From DAIOFH01 sp036745875 (GTDB taxonomy: Bacteria; Planctomycetota; SZUA-567): a stretch of 42,519 nt of DNA. The DNA lies in the NCBI GenBank assembly GCA_036745875.1, contig DAIOFH010000020.1:1-42519 (forward strand). Reading direction: 5' to 3'. A model generated the notes under the pieces. The model was given only the letters and a program-made list of their open reading frames with translations. It did not search any database and was not told the origin of the DNA. Numbering within the stretch: the stretch's first letter is position 1; the number at the start of each line of letters is the position of its first letter. The position numbers and the translations under genes were made by a program. Shown piece by piece: positions 24,284 through 32,588 of the stretch.

Positions 24284-25876
24284 ATGAAAAAAATAGATTA
24301 CAAAGAACTCGCCAATCTCAGCCCGTTTGAATTGAAAAACGAACTCATCGCCACCGCCGCGGGAAGCTGCGACCACGCCATGTTGAACGCCGGACGCGGC
24401 AACCCGAATTTCCTCGCCACCATCCCGCGCTACGGTTTTCTCCAGCTCGGGCACTTCGCCATGACCGAGGCCGAGAACTCCTTTGCCTTCATGCCCGAAG
24501 GTGTCGGCGGCTTTCCGGCCAGGGAAGGGATAGAAGGCCGATTCGACATTTATGCACACAATAACCTCAACCAGCCGGGTATGCCGTTTATGCGGGCCGC
24601 TGTGTCGTTCGTGCGCGACCAGCTCGGCCTGTCGGCGGGGGACTTCATCTATGAAATGTGCGAAGCCATTCTTGGCTGCAGCTATCCCGTGCCCGACAGG
24701 ATGTTGAAATTGACGGAACAGATAGTCAACCAGTACCTCAGAAAGGAAATGATCGGCAATACGCCGTTCGCCGGCGAATTCGATATTTTCGCCGTCGAAG
24801 GCGGCACGGCGGCGATGACCTATATTTTCAATTCCCTCAAGGAAAACCACATCCTCAAGGCAGGGGACCACATCGCCCTCGGCCTGCCGATCTTCACGCC
24901 GTACATTGAGATCCCGAAGTTGAAGGATTACCAATTGGTGACGGTGGAGGTCAACGCCAACTCGGACGATTGCTGGCAATATCCGAAGGAGGAGCTGGAC
25001 AAGCTCCTCGACCCGAAGGTGAAGGCGTTTTTTCTCGTGAATCCCAGCAATCCGCCGTCTGTCAAGCTTTCCGACGCCGACCTCAAGCGGATTGTCGAAA
25101 TAGTGCAAAAGCGCAAAGACCTGATCATCCTCACCGACGACGTCTATGGCACCTTCGCCGACGATTTCACCTCGCTTTTCGCCGTTTGTCCGCAAAACAC
25201 CATTCTGGTCTATTCCTTCTCCAAATACTTCGGCGCCACCGGCTGGCGTCTTGGCGCTATCGCCATGCACCAGGACAACATCATCGACAAGATGATCACC
25301 GCCCTGCCGGACGCGACCAAGAAGGAACTGGTGGAACGCTATGAGTCCATCACCACCGATCCGGGAAGTCTCAAGTTCATCGACCGCCTTGTCGCCGACA
25401 GCCGCACAGTCGCCCTCAATCACACGGCCGGTCTCGCCACCCCGGCGCAGGCGCAGATGGCCCTGTTCTCCCTGTTCTCCCTCATCGACATACACGACAA
25501 CTACAAGGATGCGATGAAACGCCTTATACGCAAGCGTAACGAAATGCTGTACAAGGGCGTCGGCGGCGCGGTGGACAAGGACCCGAACGCCGTCGATTAT
25601 TATCAGTTGCTGGATGTCGAGGAAATATACCGCAAGACCTTCGGCGATGATTTCGTCAAATGGTACCTGGAATCGCTGCAACCGAACGAGGCGTTGTTCC
25701 GACTCGCGGACGAAGCTGGCGTGGTCCTGCTGCCTGCCAACGGTTTCGGCACTTCCGAACCGTCGTTTAGGGTGTCGCTCGCCAATTTGTCCGAGATGGA
25801 CTATGTGAAAATCGGCCGCGCGGTCTACACTATCGGCAAGGAATATTACGACGAGTTCAAGAAATCCAAGAAGTAG
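24284..25876 (+). CDS. aspD: aspartate 4-decarboxylase (bifunctional aspartate aminotransferase)
   Basis: A 530-residue fold-type I PLP enzyme of the aspartate 4-decarboxylase family, converting L-aspartate to L-alanine and CO2 in the cytoplasm. Diagnostic segments are the long N-terminal arm (ELKNELIATAAG, LNAGRGNPNFLATIPR), NPSNPPSVKLSD and ILTDDVYGTFADDF (PLP pyridine Asp and Tyr). The Schiff-base Lys lies in YSFSKYFGATGWRLG. The length is typical (about 530, far longer than plain aminotransferases). GGAGGAAGC precedes the ATG, and only 30 bases separate it from aspT. Synonyms: asdA. Confidence 0.94.
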   Translation: MKKIDYKELANLSPFELKNELIATAAGSCDHAMLNAGRGNPNFLATIPRYGFLQLGHFAMTEAENSFAFMPEGVGGFPAREGIEGRFDIYAHNNLNQPGMPFMRAAVSFVRDQLGLSAGDFIYEMCEAILGCSYPVPDRMLKLTEQIVNQYLRKEMIGNTPFAGEFDIFAVEGGTAAMTYIFNSLKENHILKAGDHIALGLPIFTPYIEIPKLKDYQLVTVEVNANSDDCWQYPKEELDKLLDPKVKAFFLVNPSNPPSVKLSDADLKRIVEIVQKRKDLIILTDDVYGTFADDFTSLFAVCPQNTILVYSFSKYFGATGWRLGAIAMHQDNIIDKMITALPDATKKELVERYESITTDPGSLKFIDRLVADSRTVALNHTAGLATPAQAQMALFSLFSLIDIHDNYKDAMKRLIRKRNEMLYKGVGGAVDKDPNAVDYYQLLDVEEIYRKTFGDDFVKWYLESLQPNEALFRLADEAGVVLLPANGFGTSEPSFRVSLANLSEMDYVKIGRAVYTIGKEYYDEFKKSKK

Positions 25877-25897
25877 GCGAAGAAAGCCGAACAAAAC

Positions 25898-25933
25898 AAA
25901 AGACCCTCTCCCCACCAAGGGAGAGGGTCTTTT
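25898..25933. terminator. bidirectional intrinsic terminator
   Basis: A perfect 15-bp stem (25898-25912 with 25919-25933) with a 6-base loop. Its A-rich left end and T-rich right end let it act in both directions. It ends the aspT-aspD transcript and overlaps the stop codon of the convergent kinase gene. Confidence 0.92.
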
Positions 25934-27179
25934 ATTTCAGCGATTTCCTGACCGCCTTGAGCATTTCGCCGGCGTCGGCATAGCGGTTTTCAGGATAATA
26001 GGAAAGGGATTTGTTGATTACTTCGGCAAAGCGGCCCGGCAGGTCGGGGCATAGGGTAAGGATGGGAATGATGTTGCCGTCGAGGATCGTGGTCACCTGA
26101 TCCTTGTCCTTGAAATCGTAGAGCAGCTTGCCGGAAAGCATCTGGTACATGGTCGCGGCGGAACTGAAGACGTCGGACTGCGGCAGCGCCTTGGTGATGT
26201 CGGTGAGTTGCTCCGGCGGCATGTACGCCGGGGTGCCGCCTTCGTTGACAGCGGGCATGAAGCTGTCGTAGGAATTCGCCATGCGGCTCGACAGGCCCAT
26301 GTCGGAAAGCTTGGTGACGATGTGGGTCTCCGGCTGGATGTCGAGAAGGATATTCTTCGGCTTGACGTCCTTGTGCACAAGGGAACGGCTGTGCATGTAT
26401 GCGACCGCTTCAAGTATCTGCATGAACAGCGGGATCGCGTCGGCGAAGGCAAGGCGCTTTTCCGGGGCTTTGCGGATGTACTGGTCGAGATTGCCGCCGT
26501 TGGCGTATTCAAGCACAAGATAGGGGCGTTCGCCGGCGAAGCCGTCGGCAAGGTAGCGGATGATGTTGGGATGGTCCAGTTGTTTGGTGATCTGGATTTC
26601 ACGTTTGAAGGAATCGAGTGCGCGGCGCTTCTTCAGGGTGCGGGTCAGCATGATCTTGATCGCCACCTGGGAGCTTGAGGCGAGGTCCAGCGCCTTGTAC
26701 ACCGCGCCCCTGCCGCCGGTGCCGATGCGTTCCATGATGCGGTAGCCGTCGATGTCGGGGAAGATGGAACTGGATTCCTCCACGCTTTTACGCGTTTCCC
26801 CTTCGGCAACATGCCTGCCGCCGCGGTAGACGGGAGTTGCTCCAGTCGGCGGATCGCCTACGCCGAGCCGGAACTGGTTGCCGCCCGCGATGATGATGTC
26901 GCCGTCCTTGAGAGTGATGAATTCGGTCGGCGGCTTGCCGAATTTTCCGCCATAGAGGGTGTCGTTTATCACCAGGCCGTTCGTCGATCCAATGTCTATG
27001 GCGCGTACACGGTTGTCCGAAGTGTCGATGAGGAAATGCAGTTGGCTCGCTGACGGGTCGGAGGAAAGGTTTACCGTCGCCTTGTTGTACCTGCCGAAAA
27101 TAAACACCGGCCCGCCTTCAAGAATGAAGGTATTTCCGGAGAGGGAACCAGAGGTACATTGCAGAAAGACCTTGTCCAA
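25932..27179 (-). CDS. FHA-domain serine/threonine protein kinase
   Basis: A 415-residue protein. The N-terminal FHA phosphopeptide-binding domain (about residues 20-95) has FIFGRYNKATVNLSSDPSASQLHF, a degenerate GR/SxxH core, and IGSTNGLVIND. A linker leads to a Hanks-type kinase (about 140-410): GTGGRGAVYKALD, VAIKIM (ATP Lys), catalytic loop LVHKDVKPKNILLD, KLSDMGLSS and PAYMPPEQ. HRD and DFG are replaced by HKD and DMG, but Lys, both Asp and Asn are kept, so activity is likely. There is no membrane segment. The start is TTG with AAGGA six bases upstream. FHA-kinase fusions often regulate envelope or secretion functions; the target is unknown. Confidence 0.9.
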   Translation of the reverse strand: MDKVFLQCTSGSLSGNTFILEGGPVFIFGRYNKATVNLSSDPSASQLHFLIDTSDNRVRAIDIGSTNGLVINDTLYGGKFGKPPTEFITLKDGDIIIAGGNQFRLGVGDPPTGATPVYRGGRHVAEGETRKSVEESSSIFPDIDGYRIMERIGTGGRGAVYKALDLASSSQVAIKIMLTRTLKKRRALDSFKREIQITKQLDHPNIIRYLADGFAGERPYLVLEYANGGNLDQYIRKAPEKRLAFADAIPLFMQILEAVAYMHSRSLVHKDVKPKNILLDIQPETHIVTKLSDMGLSSRMANSYDSFMPAVNEGGTPAYMPPEQLTDITKALPQSDVFSSAATMYQMLSGKLLYDFKDKDQVTTILDGNIIPILTLCPDLPGRFAEVINKSLSYYPENRYADAGEMLKAVRKSLK

Positions 27180-27248
27180 GCAAATTCCTTATGTCACCTA
27201 TCCCCACCATATATTAGTAAAATGGTTCTAATCAAATAATCATATGAA

Positions 27249-28220
27249 TCACAAAGAAAATAGCAACGCTTTGCAATTTTCCCGCATACCGGTCAGGCTG
27301 AACTCTTTGATTTCCGCAGGGAATAGGCAGCTTTGCCATGAGGCAAGCTCGAGCGTTTCGCCCCCCGATGTCGCCAGGGCAAACCCCATCAGGATAAAGA
27401 CGACGCTGCAGGTTCGGCCGTCCGTTTTGAAGGTGGTCGGGATTTTGTAGTCGAGAGCAAGCTGTTCGACCGTGAAATTATGGTGGGTGAGAAGAACTTG
27501 GCGCTTGTCGCCGGACTTCGGTTTGGTGATGCGGATGCTGGCCGGAGAGACTTTATGCCGCATGGCGGCTTTAAGTGCATCGTCAAGGTGGAGTTCCCTC
27601 GCCGGCTTGCGGTTCCAGTCGTAGACGCGGTAGCTTTGGTTGCAGGGTTGGGACATTTCCAGAAAGGTGAGGCCTTTTCCGGCCGAATGCATAAGACCGG
27701 CGGGCACCGAGATAAAGTCCCCGCTACGGACCGGAATCATGTTGAGATAGTGGTGCAGCTTTCCTTCCGCGATGGTGAGGCGGAGTTCGTCCTCCGACAT
27801 CGCCTTGGAGAGTCCGTAGTAGACACTTGCCCCGGGTTCGGCGTCGAGAATATACCAGGCTTCGTGTTTGCCGACCGCGTGAGGCCCCATGGTCTCGTGC
27901 GCCAGGTTGTCACTGGGGTGGACATGCAGGGACATGTCCTCGCATGTCTCCAAAATCTTGAGGAAGAGGGGGAAATGGTCGACAGCCAGTTTTTTGACGT
28001 TTTCGCCGCAAAGCCCGGCGGGGTTGGCCTGGAAGAGGTCATGGATCGAACGTCCCGAGTCTTTGCCGTTGGCTATTATGCTGGAGGACGCTTCGATGTC
28101 GAACAGTTCCCAGCTCTCGCCTATTGGGCTTTTGACGGGTGTTTCGCTTCGAGAAAGAAGCTTTGTTCCTCCCCAGATGCGGCGCTTGAGTTGCGGTTTG
28201 AAAACAAGGGGTATCTTCAT
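27249..28220 (-). CDS. manA: mannose-6-phosphate isomerase, class I
   Basis: A 323-residue cupin-type zinc enzyme that interconverts mannose-6-phosphate and fructose-6-phosphate. Motifs seen: KRRIWGGTKL at the start, zinc ligands in MSLHVHPSD, the active-site KHEAWYIL, SGDFISVPAGLMHSAGKG (third zinc His) and the family-typical YRVYDWNR. The length fits the short bacterial branch (YvyI/GmuF-like). It is followed on the same strand, 69 bases on, by the kinase gene. It links mannose or GDP-mannose metabolism to glycolysis. Confidence 0.92.
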   Translation of the reverse strand: MKIPLVFKPQLKRRIWGGTKLLSRSETPVKSPIGESWELFDIEASSSIIANGKDSGRSIHDLFQANPAGLCGENVKKLAVDHFPLFLKILETCEDMSLHVHPSDNLAHETMGPHAVGKHEAWYILDAEPGASVYYGLSKAMSEDELRLTIAEGKLHHYLNMIPVRSGDFISVPAGLMHSAGKGLTFLEMSQPCNQSYRVYDWNRKPARELHLDDALKAAMRHKVSPASIRITKPKSGDKRQVLLTHHNFTVEQLALDYKIPTTFKTDGRTCSVVFILMGFALATSGGETLELASWQSCLFPAEIKEFSLTGMRENCKALLFSL

Positions 28221-28361
28221 CGTATCGCGTCACCATAGGGAAGGGTATTGCCGCTTCCGGTCAGCGGTACGGCAATGCCATGCAAAAACAAATAAATAAA
28301 CGTATTTATACATCCTAAGGAAAGTGGCGGCGCGAATCCACCAGTATTACTGATTTCGCAT

Positions 28362-28404
28362 AAAAAAATGAATGCGGTCCCGGGCTCCGCCTAGGACCGC
28401 ATTC
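28362..28404 (-). terminator. intrinsic terminator on minus strand
   Basis: A perfect 11-bp stem GAATGCGGTCC / GGACCGCATTC (28370-28380 with 28394-28404), followed on the minus strand by a T7 run (A7 at 28362-28368 on plus). It ends transcription of the small gene and the structured RNA upstream of it. Confidence 0.85.
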
Positions 28405-28540
28405 ACACTTCTAACGGATTGCTCCACGCTTTCGCGATGTAGCTGGGTATAAATCCGCCCTTGGTGTATGTATGCCTTGTTTCGGGGCGGGGAGCCTGGC
28501 CGTGCGGGCCCAGGCGGCTGAAACAGGCGTAGAAAAGGAT
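28362..28540 (-). ncRNA. candidate structured RNA (unknown class)
   Basis: Between the stop of the small gene at 28540 and a strong minus-strand terminator lie about 170 bases with a consistent fold. A closing stem pairs CTTTTCTACG (minus strand, 28537-28528) with CGTTAGAAG (28416-28408). Arm 1 pairs GCCTGTTTC with GAAACAAGGC and contains an inner GCCTGG/CCAGGC helix. Arm 2 is closed by CGGATT/AATCCG and ends in CGC-GAAA-GCG, a GNRA tetraloop that exists only on the minus strand. The terminator hairpin follows. It does not contain SRP or tmRNA hallmarks, and the two-arm shape is not a 6S rod. It could be an independent sRNA or a structured 3' UTR. The 28221-28539 gap contains no gene. Confidence 0.45.
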
Positions 28541-28875
28541 TAATCTTCCTCGAAGAGACCTTTGGTCAGTTCTTCCCAGTCGACGTTTTCAATATCGTCG
28601 TCGCTGATGGGATCGACTTTGCGGAAATGTTCGAATTCCGAGGCGGAGGAGAATTCCACAAATTCCCGGTAGCTAAACGGCGTGGAATCCCCTTCGGGGT
28701 CAATGGATTTCCTGAGCGCCAGCTCGGCGCGCTCGAGTTTGCGGCGATTGGCGTTATGGCATTGGGCCGCCTCCCCGATGCGTTGCGCGATCAGGCGCAT
28801 GACATCGGAAGAAGATTTAAAGCGGACAGCCAGTTCTCGCATAATTTCCTGACGGCGGCTATCATTGTCGTTCAT
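28540..28875 (-). CDS. small acidic hypothetical protein
   Basis: A 111-residue protein I do not recognise. It is charged and helical at the N terminus (RRQEIMRELAVRFKSSSDVMRLIAQRIGE), with a single Cys in AAQCHNANRRKLERAELALRK and an acidic C terminus (DDDIENVDWEELTKGLFEED). There is no signal peptide or membrane helix. GGAG seven bases before ATG 28875 sets the start; an upstream ATG at 28908 lacks one. The gene is monocistronic or is followed by the structured RNA and terminator at 28362. Codon usage matches its neighbours, which supports a real gene. Confidence 0.65.
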   Translation of the reverse strand: MNDNDSRRQEIMRELAVRFKSSSDVMRLIAQRIGEAAQCHNANRRKLERAELALRKSIDPEGDSTPFSYREFVEFSSASEFEHFRKVDPISDDDIENVDWEELTKGLFEED

Positions 28876-29171
28876 AAGCTTTCTCCGGGTGTTCGCACTC
28901 GCCGGCATTGATACAGGAATATCCTCGTCGGCACTGTACGGAAAATTTGCGGATTTTCACAACCGCTGGTTTATTCTATCGGAGGAAATGTCGGAAGTCT
29001 TGACCCGAATGCATCATCTCTTTTCGGAAAGTATTCTCGCCCTTAGAGTTCCGATAATTTTTTACCAATAGCATTTAATTTTCCGTTAATAGATTCTCGG
29101 TTGCGGTTTCATGGACTTTAGCTAATATTGGTATTTTTAGTGATATTTTGCGGGAAAGCCGGTGGGAAACG

Positions 29172-30311
29172 ATGATGACGACGGTCAGGGCGAATTACAT
29201 AACCTGTTTACAGACAGAGTTTTCGCTGCGCCTGGCTTTTACCCATAATTTAGCCGAAAGAACCACTGTCAGCACCATCCTCGTTCGGGTAGCAGATGAG
29301 GGTAAAAATGCGGGCTGGGGACAGGCATTGCCGCGTAACTACTTGACTGGCGAGACGATAGACTCATGCCTGCAAGACCTTACCACACATTGGCCACAAG
29401 TAGTGGAAATAGTGGTTTTTCCCAGATTGAGTGATAAAAAAGGCGAATCCACTGCCCATGTTTTTCTCGATTCCCTCCTTCCATTGTACGAGCAGGCGGA
29501 CAACAGTCGAAAGAATGCTTCCTACTCCGCTTTTGAGATTGCCCTGGTGGACCACCTGTGCCGTGTCAACAATATTGAGGGCGGATCCATGTGGGGATCG
29601 CCACCCGGGACTGTGCCGCTGGTCGGTGTGATCCCCGCGATGGGGGCGAGAAAATCCTACTGGTTGGCTCGCCTATTGAAATTCCTGGGCTATAACCGTT
29701 TCAAGGTCAAAGTGGGAAAGGATGAGGCGGCGGACGCCATGCGGCTGGAGGCGGTGCGAAAAGCGGTGGGCAGCTCGGCCTGGCTGGCTGTCGACGCGAA
29801 TGCGGCATGGGATGCGGAGGAAGCATGCCGGAGGATTGCCGGTTTAAGAAAATATTCGGTCGCCCTGGCGGAGGAACCGCTCGCTCCTGCTGCCAAAGAT
29901 ATTCTGACCCTCGGCGAATTGGAGAAAAAAACCGGAATGGCGATCATGGCGGACGAATCCATATGCACTCTTGCCGATGCGGAATGCCTGCTCACGGAGG
30001 GGTCCCCGTCATGGTGGAACCTGCGGATAGGCAAAAACGGCGGCTTTTCCGGCCTGCGGGCGCTGTCGCGGAAAGCCGCCGAGGCGAATGTAAAACTCTA
30101 TGGCGGTGTCCTTGTCGGAGAATTGTCATGTCTAGCCGCGGCGGGCAGGGCGGCCATGGGCCTTGTCGGCTACGAATGTATGGAATACGGTTTCCCTCGC
30201 GTCTTTGTCAAAGGTGATCCGTTTCGGGGAGGCCCCGGCGGCTATCGCGGTACCGCTACTCCATTGAAGGCGGGGCGGGTTGGGCTTGGCGTGACGAAAA
30301 TTCAACAGTAA
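29172..30311 (+). CDS. enolase-superfamily enzyme, mandelate racemase/muconate lactonizing (dipeptide-epimerase-like)
   Basis: A 379-residue enolase-superfamily protein. The capping domain (about residues 1-115) is followed by the barrel with KxK motif NRFKVKVGKD, metal ligands in AVDANAAW (Asp), LAEEPLAP (Glu) and MADESICT (Asp), and the second catalytic Lys in LRIGKNGGFSG. This two-lysine arrangement is the MLE/dipeptide epimerase/o-succinylbenzoate synthase subgroup. The C-terminal part is typical, with LVGELSCLAAAGRAA. A role as an amino-acid or dipeptide epimerase, or cycloisomerase, is plausible; specificity is not readable. ATG 29172 follows GGTGGG. It stands alone on its strand. Confidence 0.82.
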   Translation: MMTTVRANYITCLQTEFSLRLAFTHNLAERTTVSTILVRVADEGKNAGWGQALPRNYLTGETIDSCLQDLTTHWPQVVEIVVFPRLSDKKGESTAHVFLDSLLPLYEQADNSRKNASYSAFEIALVDHLCRVNNIEGGSMWGSPPGTVPLVGVIPAMGARKSYWLARLLKFLGYNRFKVKVGKDEAADAMRLEAVRKAVGSSAWLAVDANAAWDAEEACRRIAGLRKYSVALAEEPLAPAAKDILTLGELEKKTGMAIMADESICTLADAECLLTEGSPSWWNLRIGKNGGFSGLRALSRKAAEANVKLYGGVLVGELSCLAAAGRAAMGLVGYECMEYGFPRVFVKGDPFRGGPGGYRGTATPLKAGRVGLGVTKIQQ

Positions 30312-30568
30312 GTACTTTGTGCTTAAACTCCGCTTCCGTAAGGAAATCCGGTGTAATTTTCAAAAAAAACGGAAAAAATCAATTTCTTTTCTTAAGTCGC
30401 CCTTGGTACGTCCGCTAATGTAGTACAACGATAAATCGAGAATGAAAACTGGACAACAGCAGTGCAGAATATAAAGAAATATTACTGAATGAAGCCTTTG
30501 TTAAGGACGACATATATTAGAGAACTTTTTTAATCGAAGTATTTCTCTTTCCAATGGATGGGTTAATC

Positions 30569-31759
30569 ATGATTAATAACGACTTTTCAAATCCGCTGTC
30601 CCGCTACTTCGCCAACCGCGCAAGCAGCAAGAACGAAAGTTCCGCCGCCGATTTGTACAAAAAGTTGCGCGACCGGAAGAATAAAGTCGAAGGCAAGGAA
30701 ACGGAAAATACCGACTCCACCAACAAGACCGCGTCTGACAAGACGGCGAGCAGCAAATCCTCGTCCCAAAGCAGCGGCTTGAAAGAGCTTCTGGACCGGA
30801 TCAACTCGGAATTAGACCAGGGCAAGTCACTGGGAAGCGACAAGAAGACGAACAGCAGCGACAAGACCAACAGCACGAACAGCAGCAGCGACAATAAGAC
30901 CAACGAAAATTCCAATGTCATGAGCTTCACCAATGAAGACATGCAAAAATATATGGAAACGGGCGAATTGAACTTCCCCGAATTCCTCAACGATCTTCCG
31001 CTTTTCAGCCAATTCAAGGAAGACCTTGCAAGTGCCTTCAAGTCCCTTGACGGTGCGACTGCCGGCGGCATCAGCGCCCAGTACGAACTCAACTTCCGCT
31101 CGGTCCAGATGATCGCCAACGAAGCGGGCGGCTATGATGTGGAAGAGGTTTCCTACAACTTCAAGCTTGACCTCAACTACGTCAAGGCGGCTTCCGGTTC
31201 CGACAAGAATTCCAGCCTTTCCGACCTCTTTGGCAGCGGAAAGACCAATCCGTCCCCGACCGACTTCCTCAGCTCCATGAAGGACTACTTCTCGCCTGAA
31301 AAGACTTCGGAACGCATCGTCGACTTCTCGACCGCGTTCTTCCCCATAAGCAAACAGTTCAAGGAAATGGGCGACACCGAGGAATCAAGGTTCGCTTTCG
31401 CCGAGATCATGAAAAAGGCTGTCCAGAAGGGCTTTGATCAGGCGATGGGAACGCTGGGCAAGGTCACCGGACCCGTCAAGGACGGCATCGACAAGACCCA
31501 CGAACTGACCTTCAAGGGCATTGACGATTTCATCAAGAACGGCATGGACTGGAAGAACGGCGGCAACAAAACAAACAGCGACAAGAACGACATCTACAGC
31601 TCGCTCCAGGAATTCAGCCTGTCGATGAACCAGTCCTACACCAAGAAGTCCTACTCGATTTCCGCCGACCAGGTGAAGAATTACACTTACGGCCAGCAAA
31701 ACAACACTACGCTGAAGGCGGCCGATCCCGCTGATCCAGCCATCGATGCCCAGGCGTAG
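30569..31759 (+). CDS. large Ser/Asn/Lys-rich protein, possibly DUF5610-type
   Basis: A 396-residue soluble protein without signal peptide. Residues about 15-120 are low complexity and probably disordered (repeats of DKTxS, NKTxS, SSSDNKTN). The remainder is folded-looking: a beta-rich segment (AQYELNFRSVQMIANEAGGYDVEEVSYNFKLDLNY), then helices with RIVDFSTAFF, FAFAEIMKKAVQKGFDQAMGTLG and GIDKTHELTFKGIDDFIKNG. The latter part recalls DUF5610 proteins of unknown function (tentative). ATG 30569 has GGATGG upstream; ATG 30554 has no ribosome site. It has a clearly different composition from its neighbours and a 240-base AT-rich upstream gap without a clear promoter. Confidence 0.75.
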   Translation: MINNDFSNPLSRYFANRASSKNESSAADLYKKLRDRKNKVEGKETENTDSTNKTASDKTASSKSSSQSSGLKELLDRINSELDQGKSLGSDKKTNSSDKTNSTNSSSDNKTNENSNVMSFTNEDMQKYMETGELNFPEFLNDLPLFSQFKEDLASAFKSLDGATAGGISAQYELNFRSVQMIANEAGGYDVEEVSYNFKLDLNYVKAASGSDKNSSLSDLFGSGKTNPSPTDFLSSMKDYFSPEKTSERIVDFSTAFFPISKQFKEMGDTEESRFAFAEIMKKAVQKGFDQAMGTLGKVTGPVKDGIDKTHELTFKGIDDFIKNGMDWKNGGNKTNSDKNDIYSSLQEFSLSMNQSYTKKSYSISADQVKNYTYGQQNNTTLKAADPADPAIDAQA

Positions 31760-31806
31760 TTACTGAAAATAAATCCCCTCCCCAAACCCCAGAGTAGCTG
31801 TACGTC

Positions 31807-31834
31807 CGACCCTCCGTCCCCCCACGGAGGGTCG
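31807..31834. terminator. GC-rich hairpin between convergent genes
   Basis: A perfect 11-bp stem CGACCCTCCGT / ACGGAGGGTCG with a C6 loop lies between the convergent genes ending at 31759 and 31865. No T-tract follows on either strand, so it may be a Rho-type or mRNA-end hairpin rather than a full intrinsic terminator. Confidence 0.5.
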
Positions 31835-31864
31835 AGCGCGTTTCACGGCGCGAGAATCGTTTCA

Positions 31865-32569
31865 TTATCTCTTCCGTGTATAACGGAGCCATAGGCCGCC
31901 GTTTTCCAGCTTCTGTGCCTCTTCGAGGGAGAAGTCCAGCGGGTTTCCCGGCGTGGAACCGGGCATTGTTTCAAACGCCGTCAGCAGTCCGGACGCGCCT
32001 TCCGCAACGGGGACGACCAGCCAGCTGTACTCGTCGACCAGGTCTTCGCGCAGGAACGAACCGTTTATGTAGCCGCCGCCCTCCAGCAGCAATTTCTCAA
32101 TGCCGAAAAGGTTTTTCAATTTTTCGGCCACAAGGGTGAAGTCAAGCGTTTCCTTGCCACCGAACAGGTAGGAGATACCCGTCTCGCGCAGATGAGCGAG
32201 ATAGGCGTCCGGCGCCGATTCCGCCAATACTTCCACAATATGGTCACCGTCCGCAGCGCCGATGGTGCTCGTGGTCCAGCCGAGTTTGCCGTGGGCATCC
32301 ACCGCCACGGCAAATGTTTTCGCCTGCTGGTCTGCGACATGGTCGGTTCTTGGTATCGAATGGGTGATATCTTTCGGGAGGCCAAGCCGGTGGTTCTCCG
32401 TGAAATCTTTTTCCATAGTCACCCTGCCGCACAACCAGGCGGTGGCGGAGTAACGTTTGTGGATTTTTTCATACTCCTCGCCCATGGTTCCCATGTTTTT
32501 GAGATATCTGCCGATGATTTTCCCGTCCAGGGACGTCAACATATGGCAGACGATATAGGGTCTGTTCAT
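31865..32569 (-). CDS. RibD C-terminal/dihydrofolate reductase-family protein
   Basis: A 234-residue protein of the RibD_C family (dihydrofolate-reductase fold, NADPH-dependent). Recognisable parts are PYIVCHMLTSLDGKIIGR at the N terminus, TAWLCGRVTMEKDF and the nucleotide-site segment IEKLLLEGGGYINGSFLREDLVDEYSWLVVPV. There is no deaminase domain, so it is not the complete riboflavin enzyme. Stand-alone members reduce varied small molecules; the substrate is unknown. It is followed on the minus strand by the convergent hairpin at 31807 and preceded by an SDR gene 19 bases upstream, so both probably form one oxidoreductase operon. Confidence 0.87.
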   Translation of the reverse strand: MNRPYIVCHMLTSLDGKIIGRYLKNMGTMGEEYEKIHKRYSATAWLCGRVTMEKDFTENHRLGLPKDITHSIPRTDHVADQQAKTFAVAVDAHGKLGWTTSTIGAADGDHIVEVLAESAPDAYLAHLRETGISYLFGGKETLDFTLVAEKLKNLFGIEKLLLEGGGYINGSFLREDLVDEYSWLVVPVAEGASGLLTAFETMPGSTPGNPLDFSLEEAQKLENGGLWLRYTRKR

Positions 32570-32588
32570 GAAGAGCCTTTCAATGTTG

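Noticed and set aside
22535..25918. Minus-strand open frame of about 1127 codons
   Set aside because: It lies fully opposite aspT and aspD, both clear genes. Its translation is His/Asp/Gly-rich with no family features, a shadow of strong third-position GC bias.
28405..28540. Identification of the structured region as 6S, SRP or tmRNA
   Set aside because: No SRP GGAAG/AGCAG loop motif, no tmRNA tag or tRNA-like end, and the two-arm layout does not fit the 6S rod. Left unnamed.
30400..30425. Sigma-54 promoter (TTGGTACG...GC)
   Set aside because: The GG and GC elements are 7 bases apart instead of the required 10.
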